A DNA stretch of 64,000 bases from Dietzia alimentaria 72 (GTDB lineage Bacteria > Actinomycetota > Actinomycetes > Mycobacteriales > Mycobacteriaceae), in contig NZ_AGFF01000007.1 in assembly GCF_000226215.1 (NCBI RefSeq), positions 1-64,000 on the forward strand, in the 5' to 3' direction. The notes under the pieces are model-generated. The model was given only the letters and a program-made list of their open reading frames with translations, did no database searches and was not told the DNA's origin. Positions 45,679 through 55,016 of this stretch are shown one piece after another (the stretch's first letter is position 1; each line of letters starts with the position of its first letter). A program made the translations under genes and the position numbers.

Positions 45679-47618
45679 TGATAGCTCCTCTGCTGCATCT
45701 CGATGTTCTCGAACTCCAGGGCTTCCTTACGGAGGGCCGGCGCCGCGTCGTCGCCGGTGAACTCCCAGGCGGCGACATACGCGTACTCGTCGTCGTGCCG
45801 TAGGGCTTCCCCGTCGGAGGTGGCGCTCTCGGCGCGGAAGTGAGCACCGCAGGACTCACCGCGGTGCAACGCGTCGATGCACATCAGTTCGCCGAGCTCG
45901 AGGAAGTCCGCGACCCGGCCGGCGCGTTCCAGCGACTGGTTGAGTCCCTCGCCGACCCCGGGGACCTTCACGTCGCTCCAGAATCGTCGCCTCAGGTCGC
46001 GGATCAGCTCGATCGCGTGACGCAGACCCTTCTCGTCACGCTCCATCCCGCAGTACTCCCACAGGATGCCGCCCAGCTCACGGTGGAAGGAGTCGACCGA
46101 CTGGTCGCCGTCGATCGCCAGCAGTCGCTGGACACGGTCATGCACCGCGGCCGCCGCTGCGGCGACCTCAGGGTGCGATTCGTCGACATCGTCCGGCAGC
46201 GGGTGTGACGCCAGGTAGTCGGTGATGGTGTTGGGGAGGACAAAGTAGCCGTCGGCCAGGCCCTGCATCAGGGCGCTGGCGCCGAGCCGGTTGGCACCGT
46301 GGTCAGAGAAGTTGGCCTCGCCGATGACGAACAATCCGGGGATCGAACTCTGCAGGTCGTAATCCACCCACAGTCCGCCCATCGTGTAATGGATGGCCGG
46401 GTAGATCCGCATGGGGACCTTGTAGGGGTCCTCGTCGGTGATCTTGCGGTACATGTCAAAGAGGTTGCCGTACTTGTCCTCGACGGCCTTGCGTCCCATA
46501 CGTTCGATCGCATCGGCAAAGTCGAGGTACACGCCCAGCCCGCCCGGACCCACGCCGTGCCCGTCGTCGCACTGGTTCTTGGCCGCCCTGGACGCGACGT
46601 CGCGGGGGACGAGGTTGCCGAACGACGGATACTGGCGCTCCAGGTAGTAGTCCCGCTCGTCCTCCGGGATCTCGCGCGGGTCGCGGTCGTCCCCCGCCTC
46701 CGCCGGCACCCAGATCCGGCCGTCGTTGCGGAGCGATTCGCTCATCAGCGTGAGTTTTGACTGGTGGTCACCGCTGACCGGGATGCAGGTCGGGTGGATC
46801 TGGGTGAAACACGGGTTCGCGAACAACGCGCCCTTGCGGTGTGCCCGCCAGGTGGCCGTCACATTGGAACCCATCGCGTTGGTGGACAGGTAATAGGCGT
46901 TTCCGTAGCCGCCCGAGGCGAGCACCACCGCATCGGCCAGGTGCGTCTCGATCTCTCCGGTGACCAGGTCTCTGACGATGACGCCGCGGGCCTTGTCGTC
47001 GATGACGACGAGGTCGAGCATTTCATGCCGGGTGTGCATCTCTACGGTTCCCGCGGCGACCTGCCGCTCGAGCGCCTGATACGCCCCGAGCAGCAACTGC
47101 TGCCCTGTTTGGCCACGGGCGTAGAAGGTGCGCGAGACCTGCACTCCGCCAAACGATCGGGTGTCCAGCAAGCCGCCGTATTCGCGTGCGAACGGCACGC
47201 CCTGGGCCACTGCCTGATCGATGATCGCGGTGCTGACCTGGGCGAGCCGGTACGTGTTGGACTCGCGGCAGCGATAGTCGCCGCCCTTGACGGTGTCGTA
47301 GAACAACCGGCGGACGCTGTCGCCGTCGTTCCGGTAGTTTTTGGCGGCGTTGATCCCGCCCTGCGCGGCGATGCTGTGCGCCCGACGGGGACTGTCCTGG
47401 TAGCAGAAGCTCTTGACGTTGTATCCGGCCTCGCCGAGGGTTGCCGCCGCCGAGCCGCCCGCCAGACCGGTCCCGATGATGATCACCGACACTTTCCGGC
47501 GATTCGCCGGGCTGATGAGTTTCGCCTCGAACCGGCGTCGATCCCAGCGCTCTTCGATCGGGCCGGAGGGCTGTGTGGTGTCGACGAGTGGCTCGCCGAC
47601 CGTGTACAGGTCGCTCAT
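45675..47618 (-). CDS. sdhA: Succinate dehydrogenase flavoprotein subunit
   Basis: A 647-residue flavoprotein. The FAD-binding GTGLAGG (49-55) and the covalent-FAD His81 in [11 protein letters not shown] are clear, with substrate and capping motifs [18 protein letters not shown] and GANRLGAS. It oxidises succinate to fumarate. The length (~650) is of the B. subtilis and actinobacterial non-fumarate-reductase type. Order is sdhC-sdhA-sdhB with overlaps, so translation is coupled. Confidence 0.96.
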   Translation of the reverse strand: MSDLYTVGEPLVDTTQPSGPIEERWDRRRFEAKLISPANRRKVSVIIIGTGLAGGSAAATLGEAGYNVKSFCYQDSPRRAHSIAAQGGINAAKNYRNDGDSVRRLFYDTVKGGDYRCRESNTYRLAQVSTAIIDQAVAQGVPFAREYGGLLDTRSFGGVQVSRTFYARGQTGQQLLLGAYQALERQVAAGTVEMHTRHEMLDLVVIDDKARGVIVRDLVTGEIETHLADAVVLASGGYGNAYYLSTNAMGSNVTATWRAHRKGALFANPCFTQIHPTCIPVSGDHQSKLTLMSESLRNDGRIWVPAEAGDDRDPREIPEDERDYYLERQYPSFGNLVPRDVASRAAKNQCDDGHGVGPGGLGVYLDFADAIERMGRKAVEDKYGNLFDMYRKITDEDPYKVPMRIYPAIHYTMGGLWVDYDLQSSIPGLFVIGEANFSDHGANRLGASALMQGLADGYFVLPNTITDYLASHPLPDDVDESHPEVAAAAAAVHDRVQRLLAIDGDQSVDSFHRELGGILWEYCGMERDEKGLRHAIELIRDLRRRFWSDVKVPGVGEGLNQSLERAGRVADFLELGELMCIDALHRGESCGAHFRAESATSDGEALRHDDEYAYVAAWEFTGDDAAPALRKEALEFENIEMQQRSYQ

Positions 47619-48331
47619 CAGTTCACCGCACCCATCAGTATCGCCAGTGGTGGGATGAGGAACCCACCGATGATCACGAACGTCACGGCATACGCCAGTT
47701 GGTTGAGCCGTTGTCTGCGGACCTGACCCGTGTTAGCGCCCAACGACGCGAACGCACTCCACAGCCCGTGCCGCAGGTGGAACCCCAGGGCGACCAGAGC
47801 GACGACGTACGACAACACGACCCACCACATCGAGAAGCCGTTGACCATCCGTTCATACGGGCTGCTGGACTGGCCACCGGGCGCGATGACGTTCGCCGTG
47901 AGGTGCAGGAGGTGATAGACGATGAAGACCGCGATGACGACTCCGCCCCACCGCATGGTGAAGGAGGCGTAGGTGCGCTGGACGCCCCGACGGGTCCCGC
48001 GGCTCTGATATCGCCACCCTCCGCGCCCGCCCGTTGCCACCCGGGCACGGTGCCACAGGACGAAGGCAGCGCTGATGTGGCTGAGCACGCTGACCAGCAG
48101 CACAACGCGTACGAGCCACAAGGCCCCGGTGTGCGGTAGGAGTGGCTCTCCGAGTTCCCGGAGATGACTGGCGTAGCCGTCGAAGGCCGCCTGACCGGAG
48201 AAGATCTTGAGGTTGCCGTACATGTGCGCCAGGAGATAAAGCACCATGATCAGGCCGCCCACCGCCATCACGGCGTGCAGGACTATCGACGAGCTCACTA
48301 TTGTGGCGCGGGGCTTCTGCTTGACCGTCAT
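47618..48331 (-). CDS. sdhC: Succinate dehydrogenase cytochrome b558 subunit
   Basis: A 237-residue membrane anchor with five likely helices and several His (e.g. in [16 protein letters not shown] and YHLLHLTAN) for two haems. A single anchor subunit, instead of SdhC plus SdhD, is the B. subtilis-like arrangement. The stop overlaps the sdhA start by 1 bp (TGATG). Confidence 0.92.
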   Translation of the reverse strand: MTVKQKPRATIVSSSIVLHAVMAVGGLIMVLYLLAHMYGNLKIFSGQAAFDGYASHLRELGEPLLPHTGALWLVRVVLLVSVLSHISAAFVLWHRARVATGGRGGWRYQSRGTRRGVQRTYASFTMRWGGVVIAVFIVYHLLHLTANVIAPGGQSSSPYERMVNGFSMWWVVLSYVVALVALGFHLRHGLWSAFASLGANTGQVRRQRLNQLAYAVTFVIIGGFLIPPLAILMGAVN

Positions 48332-48381
48332 GAGGATCGGCTTCCATGTGGGCGTTGCGCGATGCTCTGTGCGCCGTCGGC

Positions 48382-48612
48382 TCAGTCGCGCCAGTAGTTG
48401 TTGGCGGCGGCCACCGTGGCGAACTCGATAGCCACCACGTGGGTCGCCATGGTGAGCGAGTCGGCGTCCGTGGCGTAGTCGGGTCTGAGTTTCTGGCGTA
48501 CGTCAGCGTCGGGCTGAATGGCCCCGACGGTTTTTCGGGCCAACATGATTGCCAGCTCGCGCCCCTCTTCGGGCGTTGCGGTGATCAGGGTATTGCCGGG
48601 GACGAGTGCCAT
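48382..48612 (-). CDS. Small soluble protein upstream of sdhC
   Basis: A 76-residue protein with no recognised family. ATG 48612 has GGAG 6 nt upstream. It is on the sdhCAB strand, 50 bp before sdhC, so it may be co-transcribed. The sequence NTLITATPEEGRELAIMLARKTVG and VVAIEFATVAAANNYW look like a folded alpha/beta core. Confidence 0.6.
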   Translation of the reverse strand: MALVPGNTLITATPEEGRELAIMLARKTVGAIQPDADVRQKLRPDYATDADSLTMATHVVAIEFATVAAANNYWRD

Positions 48613-48690
48613 CGTGAACTCCAAAAGGTAGGTGTCAGAGGCTCCTGCCGACAACCGTAGACCGGTGTAACCACAAATTGGGGCGATCCG

Positions 48691-49806
48691 TCAAATCGTG
48701 GGACCCTGCGAAGTTCGCCCGGCGGGAAGAGACGGGTCGCCCGGGAACAGGCGCGGACCGAGCCACAGGGCCACGTAGACCAGTCCCACGAGCACCGGGA
48801 CCTCGATCAGCGGACCCACGACGCCGGCCAGAGCCTGGCCCGAGGCGATGCCGAACGTGCCGATAGATACCGCGATGGCCAGCTCGAAGTTGTTGCCGGA
48901 GGCGGTGAAGGCAACGCTGGTGGACTTGGCATAGTTCAGGCCCACCGCGCGCGCGACTAGCAGACTGAAGAAGAACATCAGCACGAAGTACAGCAGGAGC
49001 GGCACCGCCATTCGTGCCACGTCCAGCGGGCGCGTGGTGATGGCCTCGCCCTGCATGGCGAACAGCAGGACGATGGTGAACAGCAGGCCGTATAGCGCCC
49101 ACGGTCCGATGCGCGGCAGGAACGTCTCCTCATACCACTGGCGCCCCTTGGCGCGTTCGCCGAGGACGCGGGTGAGAAAGCCGGCCAGCAGCGGGATCCC
49201 CAGGAATACCAGCACGGATACCACGATCGCCCAGACGGAGAATTCGACGGAGGTCGTCTCCAGTCCCAGCCACGACGGCAGCACCTGCAGGTAGAACCAG
49301 CCCAGCGCGCCGAACGCAACCACCTGGAAGACCGAGTTGAGCGCCACCAGCACGGCCGCGGCTTCGCGATCGCCGCACGCCAGGTCGTTCCAGATGAACA
49401 CCATGGCGATGCAGCGCGCGAGTCCCACGATGATCAGGCCCGTGCGGAACTCCGGCAGGTCTGGAAGAAAGAGCCACGCCAGGGTGAACATGAACGCCGG
49501 TCCGAGGATCCAGTTGAGGACCAGTGACAGGGTGAGGAGTCGTCTGTCGCCGGTCACGCGGCGGGTCTCGTCGTAGCGGACCTTGGCCAGCACCGGGTAC
49601 ATCATGACCAGCAGACCGACGGCGATGGGGACCGAGATGCCGCCGATCTTCACCGAATCCAGAGCGCGGTCCAGGCCCGGCACAAACCGCCCCAGCAGCA
49701 GGCCGACGGCCATGGCGGCGAGGATCCAGACGGCCAGGTAGCGGTCGAGGAACGACATCTCCTTGGCGACCGGGGCGACGCCTCGCGCAGAAGTGGTGAC
49801 GCTCAT
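48691..49806 (-). CDS. Arsenite efflux transporter, ACR3 family
   Basis: A 371-residue, ten-helix membrane exporter. The essential cysteine lies in GLARCIAMVFIWNDLACGD, and the helix-9 Glu in SGNNFELAIAVS is also present. It exports arsenite or antimonite using the proton gradient. There is no arsC or arsenical ArsR gene beside it; the nearest regulator is at 51604. Confidence 0.94.
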   Translation of the reverse strand: MSVTTSARGVAPVAKEMSFLDRYLAVWILAAMAVGLLLGRFVPGLDRALDSVKIGGISVPIAVGLLVMMYPVLAKVRYDETRRVTGDRRLLTLSLVLNWILGPAFMFTLAWLFLPDLPEFRTGLIIVGLARCIAMVFIWNDLACGDREAAAVLVALNSVFQVVAFGALGWFYLQVLPSWLGLETTSVEFSVWAIVVSVLVFLGIPLLAGFLTRVLGERAKGRQWYEETFLPRIGPWALYGLLFTIVLLFAMQGEAITTRPLDVARMAVPLLLYFVLMFFFSLLVARAVGLNYAKSTSVAFTASGNNFELAIAVSIGTFGIASGQALAGVVGPLIEVPVLVGLVYVALWLGPRLFPGDPSLPAGRTSQGPTI

Positions 49807-49981
49807 CAGATGCGAGGCTCCCGTCAGATCGGTGGTTGTCCGGGAGCGAGATTACGCCCGTCGATGCGGGCCTGCTGAACCGCGAGCAGCACGGCAAGTG
49901 AGAGTGTTACACGGTGGTCGGGGAACCTGTCGACGAATTGTCGGCGATCAACATCGAGAGTTGCGCGACGGGGAGGACATC

Positions 49982-50917
49982 ATGAAGGCGGTTCTGCTTC
50001 TGATCCTGATCACCGTCTCCGAAGCGACTATCGGTGTGTTTGTGAAGCTCACCGACGGATTGATCCCCGTCCAGACGCTGACCTTCTACGCGATGGCGTT
50101 CGCAGCGCTCTTCCTGTTCGTCGCGAGGTCGCTGGTAGACCGCGAATGGCCCAGGTTTCCGCGCGGCAACGTGAAGGACACGGCCATTATCGGCGTGCTC
50201 ATCGCGGCCCAGGGCGGCGTGTTCAACTACGCCATGACGTTGGTGCCTATCGCCAACGCCGTCATCTTCTGGAGTATCGCCCCGTTCTTCGTGTTCATCT
50301 TTTCCGCGGTCTTCCTCGGCGAGAGGGTCCGTAGGCGCTACATCGCGATTTTCGTCGTTGCACTGCTCGGCATCGTGGTGGCTAATCCGCTCAGCGGCGG
50401 TCACACCCTGGGCAACTTTGTGGCGCTGGCGACCGGTGCGATCTATGCGGCGATGATCACCTACATGCGCTATGAGGGCAAGACCGAGGCGGACAACGAC
50501 ATCGCCTGGTCACTCTTGTTCGCGGCGCTGGTTCTCTCGCCCTCGGTGCTGCTCGCCGGGCCCGGCGAGGTGTCGGCCACGATCGTCTATCCCGCGCTGG
50601 GTATCGACCTGCCGGTGATGCTCTGGGTGGTGAGTCTGGGTGTGCTCTCCACCGGATTCGCCTACTTCGGCATCTCCATAGTGCTAAGGTTTCTCAACGC
50701 GAACGTCTACTCGTTGGTCGACATCATCGTCTCCCCTGTGGTGGCCACGACGTTGGGATATCTGATCTTCGGCGAAGTGCCTGCTCAGGGCACGCTCTAT
50801 GGGGCTGTATTGCTGCTCGGCGCAGGGTTCTGGTTGACGAGGCAGATGTCGCGGGGCGCAGAAGACCGCGCCGCGCACCCCGTCCAGATCGCGGCCCGCC
50901 GTGCGGGCCCGGGCTGA
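49982..50917 (+). CDS. DMT-family (EamA) transporter
   Basis: A 311-residue membrane protein with ten helices as two EamA repeats (about 5-135 and 150-285). It has the typical VPIANAVIFWSIAPFFVFIFS and VDIIVSPVVATTLGYLIFGE segments. GGGGAGG precedes ATG 49982. Its last 121 bp overlap, antisense, the 3' end of the neighbouring ferredoxin gene. Confidence 0.9.
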   Translation: MKAVLLLILITVSEATIGVFVKLTDGLIPVQTLTFYAMAFAALFLFVARSLVDREWPRFPRGNVKDTAIIGVLIAAQGGVFNYAMTLVPIANAVIFWSIAPFFVFIFSAVFLGERVRRRYIAIFVVALLGIVVANPLSGGHTLGNFVALATGAIYAAMITYMRYEGKTEADNDIAWSLLFAALVLSPSVLLAGPGEVSATIVYPALGIDLPVMLWVVSLGVLSTGFAYFGISIVLRFLNANVYSLVDIIVSPVVATTLGYLIFGEVPAQGTLYGAVLLLGAGFWLTRQMSRGAEDRAAHPVQIAARRAGPG

Positions 50918-51132
50918 GGGGCCCGACGTTCCAGCGGTCGCTCCTCGATTCTGAGGGCCGCCATCGGGCATTTCTCCACGGCTTTGCGGACTCGCTTCTC
51001 GTGCTCGGCCGGGACTTCGTCCACCACGATGCGCACGATCTCGTCGTCGTCGTTCAGTTCGAACACCGCGGGCGCCAGTCCCACACACACCGCCTGGCCC
51101 TCGCAGCGGTCGGGGTCCACGATCACCTTCAT
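50797..51132 (-). CDS. [3Fe-4S]-type ferredoxin with an antisense-overlapping extension
   Basis: A 111-residue protein. Residues 1 to about 64 are a normal small ferredoxin of the cytochrome P450-partner type, with CEGQAVC (Cys-X5-Cys) and a KCPMAA end. Residues 65-111 are Arg/Pro/Ala-rich and lie antisense to the DMT gene, so they are probably a run-on with no fold. Divergent from fdxA; both start near the same control region. Confidence 0.82.
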   Translation of the reverse strand: MKVIVDPDRCEGQAVCVGLAPAVFELNDDDEIVRIVVDEVPAEHEKRVRKAVEKCPMAALRIEERPLERRAPQPGPARRAAIWTGCAARSSAPRDICLVNQNPAPSSNTAP

Positions 51133-51193
51133 GTCCACCCTCCCGGGTCTGGTTGTGACGGATCTTGGAGGGGGTACAAGGCAACCATTTACT

Positions 51194-51207
51194 CCAAGGT
51201 CTTTTGG
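51194..51207. promoter_or_regulatory. Dyad between the divergent ferredoxin genes
   Basis: CCAA (51194-51197) and TTGG (51204-51207) form a small inverted repeat in a stretch (51185-51245) that is unusually AT-rich for this window and likely contains promoters of both ferredoxin genes. Confidence 0.3.
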
Positions 51208-51243
51208 ACATAATATCAGGATTATCGATCCCGAGGAGATAAA

Positions 51244-51591
51244 ATGACCTACGTAATCGCGCAACCCTGCGTCGATGTGATGGACCGCAGCTGTGTGGAA
51301 GAGTGCCCCGTCGACTGCATCTACGAGGGCGGCCGCGCCCTTTACATTCATCCAGATGAGTGCGTGGACTGCGGTGCCTGCGAACCGGTGTGTCCGGTGG
51401 AGGCGATCTTCTATGAAGATGATCTCCCGGACGAGTGGAGCGACTACTTGACCGACAACGCCGCGTTCTTCGAAGAGCCCCTGCCGGGCCGCGACAGTGC
51501 GCTGGGCTCGCCCGGTGGCGCGGCAAAGGTGGGCCCCGTGCCGGCAGACGCGCCGCTGGTGGCATCGCAACCGCCCTCGGCCGAGTCCTGA
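51244..51591 (+). CDS. fdxA: Seven-iron ferredoxin
   Basis: A 115-residue FdxA. It carries the [3Fe-4S] and [4Fe-4S] pattern [17 protein letters not shown] and [12 protein letters not shown]. The C-terminal tail is longer and Pro/Ala-rich compared with typical ~107-residue FdxA. AGGAG precedes ATG 51244. A low-redox-potential electron carrier often induced by stress in mycobacteria. Confidence 0.95.
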   Translation: MTYVIAQPCVDVMDRSCVEECPVDCIYEGGRALYIHPDECVDCGACEPVCPVEAIFYEDDLPDEWSDYLTDNAAFFEEPLPGRDSALGSPGGAAKVGPVPADAPLVASQPPSAES

Positions 51592-51603
51592 GCAGCGCGC
51601 CGG

Positions 51604-52311
51604 GTGCGCGTCCCGGCTAAGCTCCTCGGCGTGGAAGGGCGAACACGGCTGCGGGTCCTCGATGCCGTGCGCGCGTCGGCGGATCCGGCCAGAGTTAACG
51701 AGTTGGCTCAACGGCTCGCCGTGCATCCCAACACCGTCCGTTTTCACCTGGACCTGCTCGAAGTCGCCGGGGCGGTCGAGCGTTCCGAGGTGCGAAGTGG
51801 CGGTCGCGGACGGCCCACCGCCGTCTATTCGGCCACACCGGTCAGCAGCTGGCCCGGACACCGCGACCCGGTGCTATTGGGTCGGATACTCATCGACGCC
51901 GCTGCTACCGGCGCCGGCGTGGACGCGTGGGAGGCGGGCCGCCGCTGGGGCAGGAAGCACTCCGCAGGCACAGGCACAGGCTCAGGCACAGGAACCGACA
52001 CCGCCACCACGTTCGTGCGCGAAGAGATCGCCCGGCATCTCGATCAGACGGGCTTCGACCCCGCCGAGGCGCCCGGCGCGGACGACGGCCACTGCACGAG
52101 ATTCACGTTGCGCAACTGTGCATTCGCCGACTTCCTCGGCGTCAACCAGCAGGCCGTGTGTGCACTGCATGCCGGGATGCTCGAGGGGACGCGGGAATCG
52201 GTCGATACAGATACGTCGTACCGAGTCGAGCTGCTCCCGCTCGTGGAGCCGTTTGCCTGCGCAGTCAACGTGTGCGAGCGCATTTCTGACTCGCCCCCCG
52301 ATGAGGAGTGA
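51604..52311 (+). CDS. Winged-helix regulator with C-terminal Cys cluster (SufR-like layout)
   Basis: A 235-residue regulator. The N-terminal HTH (NELAQRLAVHPNTVRFHLDLLEVAGAVERSEV) has a DeoR/ArsR-like fold. The C-terminal half has Cys in DGHCTRF, RNCAF, AVCALH and ACAVNVCE, as in iron-sulfur sensing SufR-type repressors. A GTGTGSGTGTD stretch comes from a short acaggc repeat. GTG 51604 lies 12 bp after fdxA; GTG 51631 is an alternative. It could sense iron-sulfur status for the ferredoxin genes (inference). Confidence 0.78.
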   Translation: MRVPAKLLGVEGRTRLRVLDAVRASADPARVNELAQRLAVHPNTVRFHLDLLEVAGAVERSEVRSGGRGRPTAVYSATPVSSWPGHRDPVLLGRILIDAAATGAGVDAWEAGRRWGRKHSAGTGTGSGTGTDTATTFVREEIARHLDQTGFDPAEAPGADDGHCTRFTLRNCAFADFLGVNQQAVCALHAGMLEGTRESVDTDTSYRVELLPLVEPFACAVNVCERISDSPPDEE

Positions 52312-52318
52312 GTAATCC

Positions 52319-53248
52319 ATGCAGTACATGACGGCATTCGTGCTCAATGACCCGCACAGTGGCACCATCGCGGCCGGCCGGGTGCCCGTGCCGCAGATCG
52401 CGCCGGATGAGCTGCTGGTGAAGGTCGCAGCGACCGGGGTGGGGATTCACGATTCGTACTTCCTCCCCGCCGAGATGAGATTCCCGTACCCGATCGGCAT
52501 CGAGGCTGCGGGGATCGTCGAGCAGATAGGGCGCGATGTTCTCGGGTACGTACCGGGTGACCGGATCGCGTTCGTGAGCATGAGGCAGGCCAAGGGCGGG
52601 GTCTGGGCGGAGTACGCGGCCGTCGCCTCGGACTCGCTCATAGTGCCGATTCCCGAAGGCCTGAGTTTCGAGGAGGCGGCGGCGGTGCCGGTGGCCGGCA
52701 ACACGACCTCGCGCGCCCTGCACTCGCTACCTCCCATTGCTTCCGGGGGGTCGATCTTCATCGCCGGCGGGTCCGGGGCGATCGGGACATTCGCACTGCA
52801 ATTGGCGTGCGCCCGCGGTTGGCGGGTGGCAGCATCGGCGTCACCGCCGAATCACGATTACCTGCGCTCTCTGGGCGCGGAACTGGCGGTCGACTACCGC
52901 GATCCGACCTGGCCCGAGAAGGTGCGCCAGTGGCGACCCGACGGCGTGGAAGGCGCCCTGGCAGTGCAACCGCAGACCACCGAGGACGCGGCGTTGACGG
53001 TGAGGTCCGGCGGGACCGTGGTGACGGTCTCGGGGGATCAGGCCGCACCGCCCGGCATCCGGGTCACGGGTCTCGACTACCAGGTTAACGTGCGCGAGGA
53101 ACTAGTGGCGTTGATGGACGACATCGTGGCCGGCGACCTCCGGCTCGTCATCGAGAAGACCTACCCGTTCGCTGACGCACTGAGTGCGCTCGACAAGACC
53201 CAGACCAGGCATGCCCGGGGAAAGCTCGTGGTGACCCTGGGTCAGTGA
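52319..53248 (+). CDS. NADPH:quinone oxidoreductase-like (zinc-independent MDR) protein
   Basis: A 309-residue medium-chain dehydrogenase/reductase. It has the GroES-like N-terminus with GIEAAGIVEQIG and VPGDRIA, and the Rossmann motif IAGGSGAIGTFALQLA. The structural zinc Cys set is missing, so it belongs to the quinone-oxidoreductase branch. ATG 52319 is preceded by GAGGAG. Confidence 0.9.
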   Translation: MQYMTAFVLNDPHSGTIAAGRVPVPQIAPDELLVKVAATGVGIHDSYFLPAEMRFPYPIGIEAAGIVEQIGRDVLGYVPGDRIAFVSMRQAKGGVWAEYAAVASDSLIVPIPEGLSFEEAAAVPVAGNTTSRALHSLPPIASGGSIFIAGGSGAIGTFALQLACARGWRVAASASPPNHDYLRSLGAELAVDYRDPTWPEKVRQWRPDGVEGALAVQPQTTEDAALTVRSGGTVVTVSGDQAAPPGIRVTGLDYQVNVREELVALMDDIVAGDLRLVIEKTYPFADALSALDKTQTRHARGKLVVTLGQ

Positions 53249-53271
53249 CTGGTCGTCGATGTTCTCCGTGC

Positions 53272-53304
53272 ATGGCAGGACGCCCTGATCGGGCGCCCTG
53301 CCAT
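53272..53304 (+). terminator. Hairpin terminator after the oxidoreductase
   Basis: ATGGCAGG (53272-53279) and CCTGCCAT (53297-53304) are the outer arms of a long imperfect stem with inner GCCC/GGGC pairs, followed by CTTTT. It separates the oxidoreductase from the TetR promoter. Confidence 0.75.
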
Positions 53305-53333
53305 CAGCTTTTCGTGGCGTTTCGGGGGAGCCA

Positions 53334-53362
53334 TTGACAGATTAAGGTCATGACCTTACATT
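53334..53362 (+). promoter_or_regulatory. Promoter of the TetR gene, apparently leaderless
   Basis: TTGACA (53334-53339) and TACATT (53357-53362) are separated by 17 bp. The start codon GTG 53370 is about 8 nt after the -10, and there is no Shine-Dalgarno, as expected for a leaderless actinobacterial mRNA. Confidence 0.7.
53343..53358. promoter_or_regulatory. Palindromic TetR-type operator
   Basis: TAAGGTCATGACCTTA is a perfect 16-bp palindrome that fills the spacer and touches the -10 of the promoter. Binding here would block transcription, a textbook autorepressor site for the TetR protein that follows. Confidence 0.85.
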
Positions 53363-53369
53363 GACTAGT

Positions 53370-54011
53370 GTGATTCAGAACACTTCGCGCCAGGCGATGA
53401 TCGACGCGGCTGAGCAGATTGTCGCCGAGCGAGGTCTGCCTGCACTCACGCTCAAGGACGTCCAACTCGCAGCGAACCAGTCCAACAAGTCCGCAGCGAA
53501 ATATCACTTCGGTTCCCGCGAGGGACTGCTCGACGCGGTCATTGATGCACGCATGTCCCGGGTCAACGCGCGCCGTCAGGTCATGCTCGAGAAGTTGCAG
53601 GACTCCAGGCATCCCGCAACCGTTCGACAGCTCGTGGAAACTCTCGTCCAGCCGCTGGCTGCCGAGACCATGTATCGACCGAATAGCCGATACGCCCGGT
53701 TCCTGGTCCAGGCGTTGTTCGATCCCGCCCTCGCCGGCCTTTTGCAGAGACATTTTCAGGCGGCTAGCTACACCGCCGTCGTGGAACTCCTCAGCGATCA
53801 CGGCTCTCTACCGCCCGAGATCGGGCAGTGGAGGATCCAAAACATCGTGATGCTCAACATGATGGCGCTCGCCGCTCACGAAGGGCTCGGACGAACGCCG
53901 AGCGAATGCGATGCGATCGTCACCGATTTGATCACCACCTGCGTTGCCTCGTTCGAAGCGCCCGTCGCGGCCCCGTCCCAGCCCCCGTCGAATACCAATT
54001 GTCAGGAGTGA
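53370..54011 (+). CDS. TetR-family transcriptional regulator
   Basis: A 213-residue TetR. Its N-terminal HTH contains LTLKDVQLAANQSNKSAAKYHFGSREGLLDAVI, followed by a helical ligand domain. GTG 53370 is supported by the leaderless promoter; a TTG at 53361 is unlikely. It probably represses itself and the catabolic genes downstream, the first of which starts 5 bp after its stop. Confidence 0.9.
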   Translation: MIQNTSRQAMIDAAEQIVAERGLPALTLKDVQLAANQSNKSAAKYHFGSREGLLDAVIDARMSRVNARRQVMLEKLQDSRHPATVRQLVETLVQPLAAETMYRPNSRYARFLVQALFDPALAGLLQRHFQAASYTAVVELLSDHGSLPPEIGQWRIQNIVMLNMMALAAHEGLGRTPSECDAIVTDLITTCVASFEAPVAAPSQPPSNTNCQE

Positions 54012-54015
54012 CCCC

Positions 54016-54963
54016 ATGACCTACGCCTTACCCACCACAGCCATCACCACACCCACCGACCCACTCGCGTGCTTCGGCCCGATCGTCGCCCCACGCCTGG
54101 CCGACTCCACCGAGGACCGCCCCTACGAGTTGTTCGATCTCGAGCCCGCTACTCCCACCATCGGCGCGGAGATCTCCGGGATCCGTCTCGGAGGCGGCCT
54201 CTCCGACGACGTCCTGTCTGAACTCCGGCGCGCGCTGCTGGAGTGGAAGGTCCTGTTCTTCCGCGACCAGGACATCAGCCGGGACGAGCACCGCGCGTTC
54301 GCCCAGCAGTGGGGAGATCTGGAACAGCACCCGTTCTACAAGTACACCCAGCCAGGTCAGACCGACGTTGACGTAGCGACCCTCGCGAAGGACGCCACGA
54401 GCGCAGCGGCGGAGAACATCTGGCACAACGACATGACGTGGCACGAAGAGCCGTCGTCTGCCGCCGTCCTGCGCGCGGTCGAGATCCCGCCGGTCGGCGG
54501 TGACACCCTGTGGGCTGACATGGGGGCGGCCTACGACCTGCTTCCCGAGGACATCAAGAAGCGCATCGACCATCTCGAGGCCGAGCACGACTGGATCGTG
54601 TCGTTCGGCTCCGGGATGCCGCAGGAGGCAATCGACACCCTGCGACCGAACTTCCCGCCCGTGACCCATCCGGTGGTCCGGGTGATCCCGGAAACGGGAC
54701 GACGGGTCCTGTTTGTCAACGTCGCCTTCACCCAACGGATCCTCGGGGTGAGTGAGGACGAGTCGAACGAACTACTTCGCCTACTGTACCGCCATGTGAT
54801 GCGTCCGGAGTTGCAGGTCCGGCTGCGGTGGAAGCCCAACACCATCGCATTCTGGGACAACCGCGCATGCCAGCACTACGCCTCGAGCGACTACTTCCCC
54901 GCCCGGCGGGTCATGGAGCGGATCTCGATTGTGGGCGAGACCCCGATCGGCATCAGTGACTGA
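54016..54963 (+). CDS. TauD/TfdA-family Fe(II)/2-oxoglutarate dioxygenase
   Basis: A 315-residue dioxygenase. The iron triad is His137-X-Asp139 in WHNDMTW and His287 in CQHYAS, with Arg298 or Arg302 in the following RRVMERI for 2-oxoglutarate. Homologues cleave taurine, alkyl sulfates or aryloxyalkanoates. AGGAG precedes ATG 54016. It opens the catabolic cluster; the substrate must be inferred from later steps, which use CoA thioesters and an aldehyde. Confidence 0.92.
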   Translation: MTYALPTTAITTPTDPLACFGPIVAPRLADSTEDRPYELFDLEPATPTIGAEISGIRLGGGLSDDVLSELRRALLEWKVLFFRDQDISRDEHRAFAQQWGDLEQHPFYKYTQPGQTDVDVATLAKDATSAAAENIWHNDMTWHEEPSSAAVLRAVEIPPVGGDTLWADMGAAYDLLPEDIKKRIDHLEAEHDWIVSFGSGMPQEAIDTLRPNFPPVTHPVVRVIPETGRRVLFVNVAFTQRILGVSEDESNELLRLLYRHVMRPELQVRLRWKPNTIAFWDNRACQHYASSDYFPARRVMERISIVGETPIGISD

Positions 54964-55016
54964 ACGCGCCGGTTCCAATTCGACCCGCACTGCCCGGCCT
55001 ACCTGAGGAACGCCAC

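Noticed and set aside
53304-53801. 165-residue minus-strand frame
   Set aside because: Antisense to the TetR gene and would cover its promoter and operator.
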